Of a stretch of DNA of 64,000 bases, positions 60,693 through 64,000 are shown piece by piece (position 1 is the stretch's first letter; each line of letters opens with the position of its first letter). Source of the stretch: Cellvibrio fontiphilus (lineage in GTDB: Bacteria; Pseudomonadota; Gammaproteobacteria; Pseudomonadales; Cellvibrionaceae); the NCBI RefSeq assembly GCF_035317345.1, contig NZ_JAYKTU010000007.1. The stretch is one strand, 5' to 3'. A model generated the notes under the pieces. That model saw nothing but the letters and a program-made list of their open reading frames with translations. It searched no databases and was not told the origin of the DNA. Position numbers and translations under genes: made by a program.

Positions 60693-61853
60693 GTGTCTGA
60701 TCACATACATATTGGTATTGTTGTCGGAGAAGCCTCCGGGGATATACTCGGCGCTGCCTTAATTCAAGAACTGCGCAAGCGTTTTCCAAACGCGGAATTT
60801 TCCGGGATTGGTGGCCCGCGGATGTTGGCTTTGGGTTTCCACTCGTATTTTCCTCAAGATCGCTTGGCGGTAATGGGGCTGGTTGAACCGCTAAAGCGCT
60901 TGCCTGAGTTGTTGCGGATTCGCAAATTTTTGAGCGAGCATTTTATCAAAAATCCTCCTGCTGTTTTTATCGGAATAGATTCGCCGGATTTTACTATTCC
61001 ACTCGAAGCATCCCTCAAAGAAAAAAATATTAAGACGGTTCATTACGTCAGCCCATCTGTATGGGCCTGGCGGCAAAAGCGAATTTTTAAAATTGCGCGT
61101 GCCGTTGACTTGATGCTTACACTACTACCATTTGAAGCAAAGTTTTATCAGGAACACGATGTTCCGGTTGAGTTTGTTGGGCATCATCTGGCCGATGAGA
61201 TTCCTGTTGCTGTCGATAAAGTTGCAGCGCGAAAAATACTGGGGCTGCCTACAGAAGGACGTATTGTTGCGCTCTTGCCGGGCAGCCGTGCGAGTGAGGT
61301 TGAACGCATGGGGCAGTTGTTCATGCAGTCTGCAGTGCATTGCCTGGAGCAAGATCCTGGTTTGTTGTTTATTATTCCTGCTGCCAGCCCTGATCGATAT
61401 CGGCAGCTTCATATTGAATTAAATGATTATGTAGATTATCCAATCCAATTAATTAATGGTCACTCCCATGAAGCAATGGCAGCGGCAGATGTTGTTTTGT
61501 TGGCTTCTGGCACTGTTGCGCTGGAGGCGTTGTTGCTCAAAAAGCCAATGGTTGTCGCTTATAAACTGGCACCACTAACCTATAAAATTTTATCATGGTT
61601 GGTTAAATCGCCATGGATATCATTACCTAATTTGCTTGCGCAAAAATTACTCGTGCCTGAAATTTTACAAGATAAAGCAACACCTCAGGCTTTATCGGCT
61701 GCGGTTATGCATTATTTTGATAATCCGGAAGAGGCAATTGCTCTCAGTGAAACTTTTGCACAAATGCATCTTCAGTTGAAGCGCGATGCCAGTGCTCGTG
61801 CGGCCGATGCTATTGCCAGTTTGCTCGATTCACCTACAAGAATTACCAACTAA
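60693..61853 (+). CDS. lpxB: Lipid-A-disaccharide synthase
   Basis: LpxB condenses UDP-diacylglucosamine with lipid X to form the lipid A disaccharide at the inner membrane. The 386-residue GT19 enzyme starts IGIVVGEASGDILGA and has SGIGGPRMLALGF, HYVSPSVWAWRQKRI and LLPGSRASEV. I chose the GTG at 60693, just after GGAGGG, which gives the standard N-terminus. A TTG eight codons upstream (60669) is also in frame. Confidence 0.95.
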   Translation: MSDHIHIGIVVGEASGDILGAALIQELRKRFPNAEFSGIGGPRMLALGFHSYFPQDRLAVMGLVEPLKRLPELLRIRKFLSEHFIKNPPAVFIGIDSPDFTIPLEASLKEKNIKTVHYVSPSVWAWRQKRIFKIARAVDLMLTLLPFEAKFYQEHDVPVEFVGHHLADEIPVAVDKVAARKILGLPTEGRIVALLPGSRASEVERMGQLFMQSAVHCLEQDPGLLFIIPAASPDRYRQLHIELNDYVDYPIQLINGHSHEAMAAADVVLLASGTVALEALLLKKPMVVAYKLAPLTYKILSWLVKSPWISLPNLLAQKLLVPEILQDKATPQALSAAVMHYFDNPEEAIALSETFAQMHLQLKRDASARAADAIASLLDSPTRITN

Positions 61854-61867
61854 TAAAAGGTCAAATC

Positions 61868-62476
61868 GTGATAGAACCATTTGTGAGTGTTTATCAGGGA
61901 ATGCTTTGTGCCGGTTGTGATGAAGTAGGGCGCGGGCCTTTGGCTGGTGATGTAGTTGCCGCTGCGGTTATTCTCGATCCAGCCAAAATAATTAGTGGCT
62001 TGGATGACTCTAAAAAACTAACAGAAAAAAAACGTGAATTTTTATTCGATGAAATTCAAGCAAAAGCTATGAGCTGGTCTATTGCGCGCGCTTCTGTTGC
62101 AGAAATAGATAGCTTGAATATTTTGCAAGCCAGCTTGCTGGCAATGACTCGAGCAGTACAGGGCTTGCATATAGAGCCGGAACATGTACTGGTTGATGGT
62201 AATAAGTTACCAAAATGGAAATATACAGCGGAAGCAGTTGTGAAAGGTGATAGCCGTGTCGCCGCGATTAGTGCTGCTTCTATTCTCGCCAAAGTGACTC
62301 GCGACCGCGAAATGATCCAGCTGGATAAAGTTTACCCCGGTTATGGATTTGCAGATCATAAAGGTTATCCAACCAAGGTGCATATGGATGCATTGGAGCG
62401 TTTGGGTATTACCCCTATTCATCGACAATCCTATGCGCCTGTCAGAGCCAAAATAGAACAAATAGCCTTGTTCTGA
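61868..62476 (+). CDS. rnhB: Ribonuclease HII
   Basis: RNase HII cuts RNA in RNA/DNA hybrids and removes single ribonucleotides from DNA. The 202-residue protein has the active-site segments CDEVGRGPLAGDV (Asp, Glu), GLDDSKKLTEKKR and VLVDGNKLP, with VKGDSRVAAISAASILAKVTRD (start VKGDS) later. The GTG start has AAAGG 7 bases upstream. It sits between lpxB and dnaE as in E. coli. Confidence 0.96.
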   Translation: MIEPFVSVYQGMLCAGCDEVGRGPLAGDVVAAAVILDPAKIISGLDDSKKLTEKKREFLFDEIQAKAMSWSIARASVAEIDSLNILQASLLAMTRAVQGLHIEPEHVLVDGNKLPKWKYTAEAVVKGDSRVAAISAASILAKVTRDREMIQLDKVYPGYGFADHKGYPTKVHMDALERLGITPIHRQSYAPVRAKIEQIALF

Positions 62477-62505
62477 CTTCAATTTCTTTGCTTAAGAAAA
62501 TTATT

Positions 62506-64000
62506 ATGCCGGCAGCCAATTTTGTTCATTTGCGGTTACACACTGAGTTTTCACTAAGCGATAGCTTGGTGCGTATTAAAGCGTTAGTTAAGCGTGTTGC
62601 AGAGTTGAATATGCCTGCCTGCGCTATCACCGATCAGACGAATTTTTATGGTCTGATAAAATTCTACAAGGCGGCACAGGGTGCAGGTATTAAACCTATT
62701 GCCGGTAGCGACTTCTGGATTACCAGCAACGAAGCTGAAGGGAAGCCTACGCTAATTACCCTGCTTGCGATGAATGATCAGGGTTACAAAAATATCATTG
62801 AATTAATTTCGCGCGCTTGGCGGCAAGGGCAGCAACAAGGCATCGCTTATTTGCAGCGTGAATGGCTTACAGAGCTTAATGCGGGCGTTATAGCTTTATC
62901 CGGCGGCAAATTGGGTGATGTCGGCATGGCGCTTTTGGGGGGGCGTGCTGCACAGGCGAAAGAGTTATTGCAAGGTTGGATGCAGGATTTCCCCAGTCGG
63001 TTCTATTTGGAATTACAGCGTACCGGCCGTGAGAATGATGAAAATCATCTACACGCTGCGGTTGCGCTTGCTGCAGAAGTGCAGTGTCCGGTGGTGGCAA
63101 CTAACGATGTGCGGTTTTTAAAAGCCAGTGAATTTGAAGTTCACGAAGCGCGAGTTTGTATCAGTGAAGGGCGCACACTCGACGATCCACGGCGCGAGCG
63201 TCGCTACAGTGACCAACAATATCTGCGCTCCGCAGAAGAAATGACAGAGTTGTTTAGCGATATTCCCGAAGCAATTGCGAACACACTCGAGATTGCCAAA
63301 CGCTGCACTATCAACATTCAAATGGGCAAATATTTTTTGCCTGAATATCCCGTCCCTGCAGGCATGACCGAAGCGGAGTTCTTCCGCAAAATTTCTCACG
63401 AAGGTTTGGATGCGCGCTTGGAACGCATTCTGGATAAAAGCGCGGCTGACTATGCACAACGGCGTAAGGTCTATGAAGACCGGTTGAATTTTGAGTTGGA
63501 TATTATCAACCAAATGGGATTCCCCGGTTACTTTCTGATTGTGATGGACTTTATCCAGTGGGCCAAAGACCATGATATTCCTGTTGGGCCGGGGCGTGGT
63601 TCGGGTGCTGGTTCGCTAGTGGCTTATTCGTTAAAAATTACCGATCTTGATCCACTGCAATACGATTTGCTGTTCGAGCGTTTTCTAAACCCTGAGCGGG
63701 TTTCCATGCCCGACTTTGACATCGACTTCTGTATGGATAACCGCGACAAGGTTATTTCCTATGTGGCAGATAATTACGGTCGCGATGCGGTAAGTCAAAT
63801 TATTACCTTCGGTACCATGGCTGCGAAAGCGGTGGTACGCGATGTGGCGCGGGTGCAGGGAAAGTCCTACGGTCTTGCCGATAAACTTTCCAAAATGATT
63901 CCACCCACCCCGGGCATGACCCTCGCACAAGCATTGGAAGAAGAGCCACAACTCAAAGAATTTATCGAGCAGGATGCTGATGCTGGCGAAATTTGGGAAA
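62506..64000 (+). CDS. dnaE: DNA polymerase III alpha subunit (5' part, cut by window end)
   Basis: DnaE is the replicative DNA polymerase. Only the first ~498 codons lie in the window; the frame is open to the last base. The N-terminal PHP domain is seen (FVHLRLHTEFSLSDS, CAITDQTNFYG). The polymerase palm begins with VGPGRGSGAGSLVAYSL and the catalytic Asp pair in PDFDIDFCMD. The ATG at 62506 matches the usual start, with a weak Shine-Dalgarno. Confidence 0.96.
   Translation, partial: MPAANFVHLRLHTEFSLSDSLVRIKALVKRVAELNMPACAITDQTNFYGLIKFYKAAQGAGIKPIAGSDFWITSNEAEGKPTLITLLAMNDQGYKNIIELISRAWRQGQQQGIAYLQREWLTELNAGVIALSGGKLGDVGMALLGGRAAQAKELLQGWMQDFPSRFYLELQRTGRENDENHLHAAVALAAEVQCPVVATNDVRFLKASEFEVHEARVCISEGRTLDDPRRERRYSDQQYLRSAEEMTELFSDIPEAIANTLEIAKRCTINIQMGKYFLPEYPVPAGMTEAEFFRKISHEGLDARLERILDKSAADYAQRRKVYEDRLNFELDIINQMGFPGYFLIVMDFIQWAKDHDIPVGPGRGSGAGSLVAYSLKITDLDPLQYDLLFERFLNPERVSMPDFDIDFCMDNRDKVISYVADNYGRDAVSQIITFGTMAAKAVVRDVARVQGKSYGLADKLSKMIPPTPGMTLAQALEEEPQLKEFIEQDADAGEIWE

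Noticed and set aside
1..64000. CRISPR arrays, tRNA/rRNA genes, prophage or IS elements
   Set aside because: Read for regularly spaced repeats, cloverleaf-like tracts, transposase and phage motifs; none was recognised. A tRNA missed by eye cannot be fully excluded without tRNAscan.

Overview
The window looks like chromosomal sequence of a Cellvibrio-like gammaproteobacterium (Cellvibrionaceae, near Pseudomonas/Saccharophagus). This is inferred from protein character and gene order, not from a database search. No rRNA, tRNA, CRISPR array, prophage or insertion sequence was found. The only mobile-element signal is an integron integrase at the left edge.

Layout. (1) 1-1439: AT-rich edge region and an intact integron integrase (intI). 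Any cassette array would lie to the left, outside the window. (2) 1482-15567: waaA and tolC, then two unrelated Na+/H+ antiporters (NhaD type and CPA1 type), then thiD-thiC behind a TPP riboswitch, then nudF-yqiB-cpdA-yqiA-parE. The last five genes, with tolC, are a conserved gammaproteobacterial neighbourhood. (3) 15643-22395: an orphan periplasmic solute-binding protein, a VolA-like surface phospholipase lipoprotein, a PDC-sensor membrane protein, radA, and two tandem PilZ (c-di-GMP) proteins, the second MapZ-like. (4) 22557-29028: a compact run with a ROK sugar kinase, a BtuFCD/FhuDBC-type ABC importer, a DUF4442 hotdog protein, a Gfo/Idh/MocA oxidoreductase and an MFS permease. (5) 29189-32623: a lone PEP-CTERM protein behind a sigma-54-type promoter, then on the minus strand a DUF1461 membrane protein, dapE and an Hsp20 chaperone. 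(6) 32993-38117: a 38-residue small ORF ahead of a GldA / fused GldFG / DUF4340 ABC system. (7) 38228-47295, all minus strand: YebC-family gene, dapD, yffB, nth, dapC, glnD, map and uxuA. (8) 47621-64000: the classical rpsB-tsf-pyrH-frr-uppS-cdsA-dxr-rseP-bamA-skp-lpxD-fabZ-lpxA-lpxB-rnhB-dnaE macro-operon, with dnaE cut by the window end.

How it works together. The right half is core growth machinery: translation factors, UMP kinase, isoprenoid and phospholipid precursors, outer-membrane assembly (BamA, Skp, RseP) and lipid A synthesis. waaA at the left supplies the Kdo step of the same LPS pathway. dapC, dapD and dapE give the succinylase branch of lysine/diaminopimelate synthesis. The accessory layer is ion homeostasis, thiamine synthesis, metal-chelate or cobalamin uptake, c-di-GMP receptors, exosortase-type surface protein export and hexuronate catabolism (uxuA, consistent with a plant-polysaccharide degrader).

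Most of the window is ordinary, well-conserved chromosome. The points most worth a second look are: the PEP-CTERM gene with a near-consensus sigma-54 promoter; the integron platform at the left edge; an EF-hand-like loop and two cysteine pairs in the extracellular part of BamA; a predicted translational switch for the TPP riboswitch; the small ORF with a Pro-Pro-Pro motif ahead of the Gld-type operon; the G-quadruplex-capable hairpin after thiC; and the endonuclease III with unusual cysteine spacing. Nothing here amounts to a clearly new defence or mobile system.
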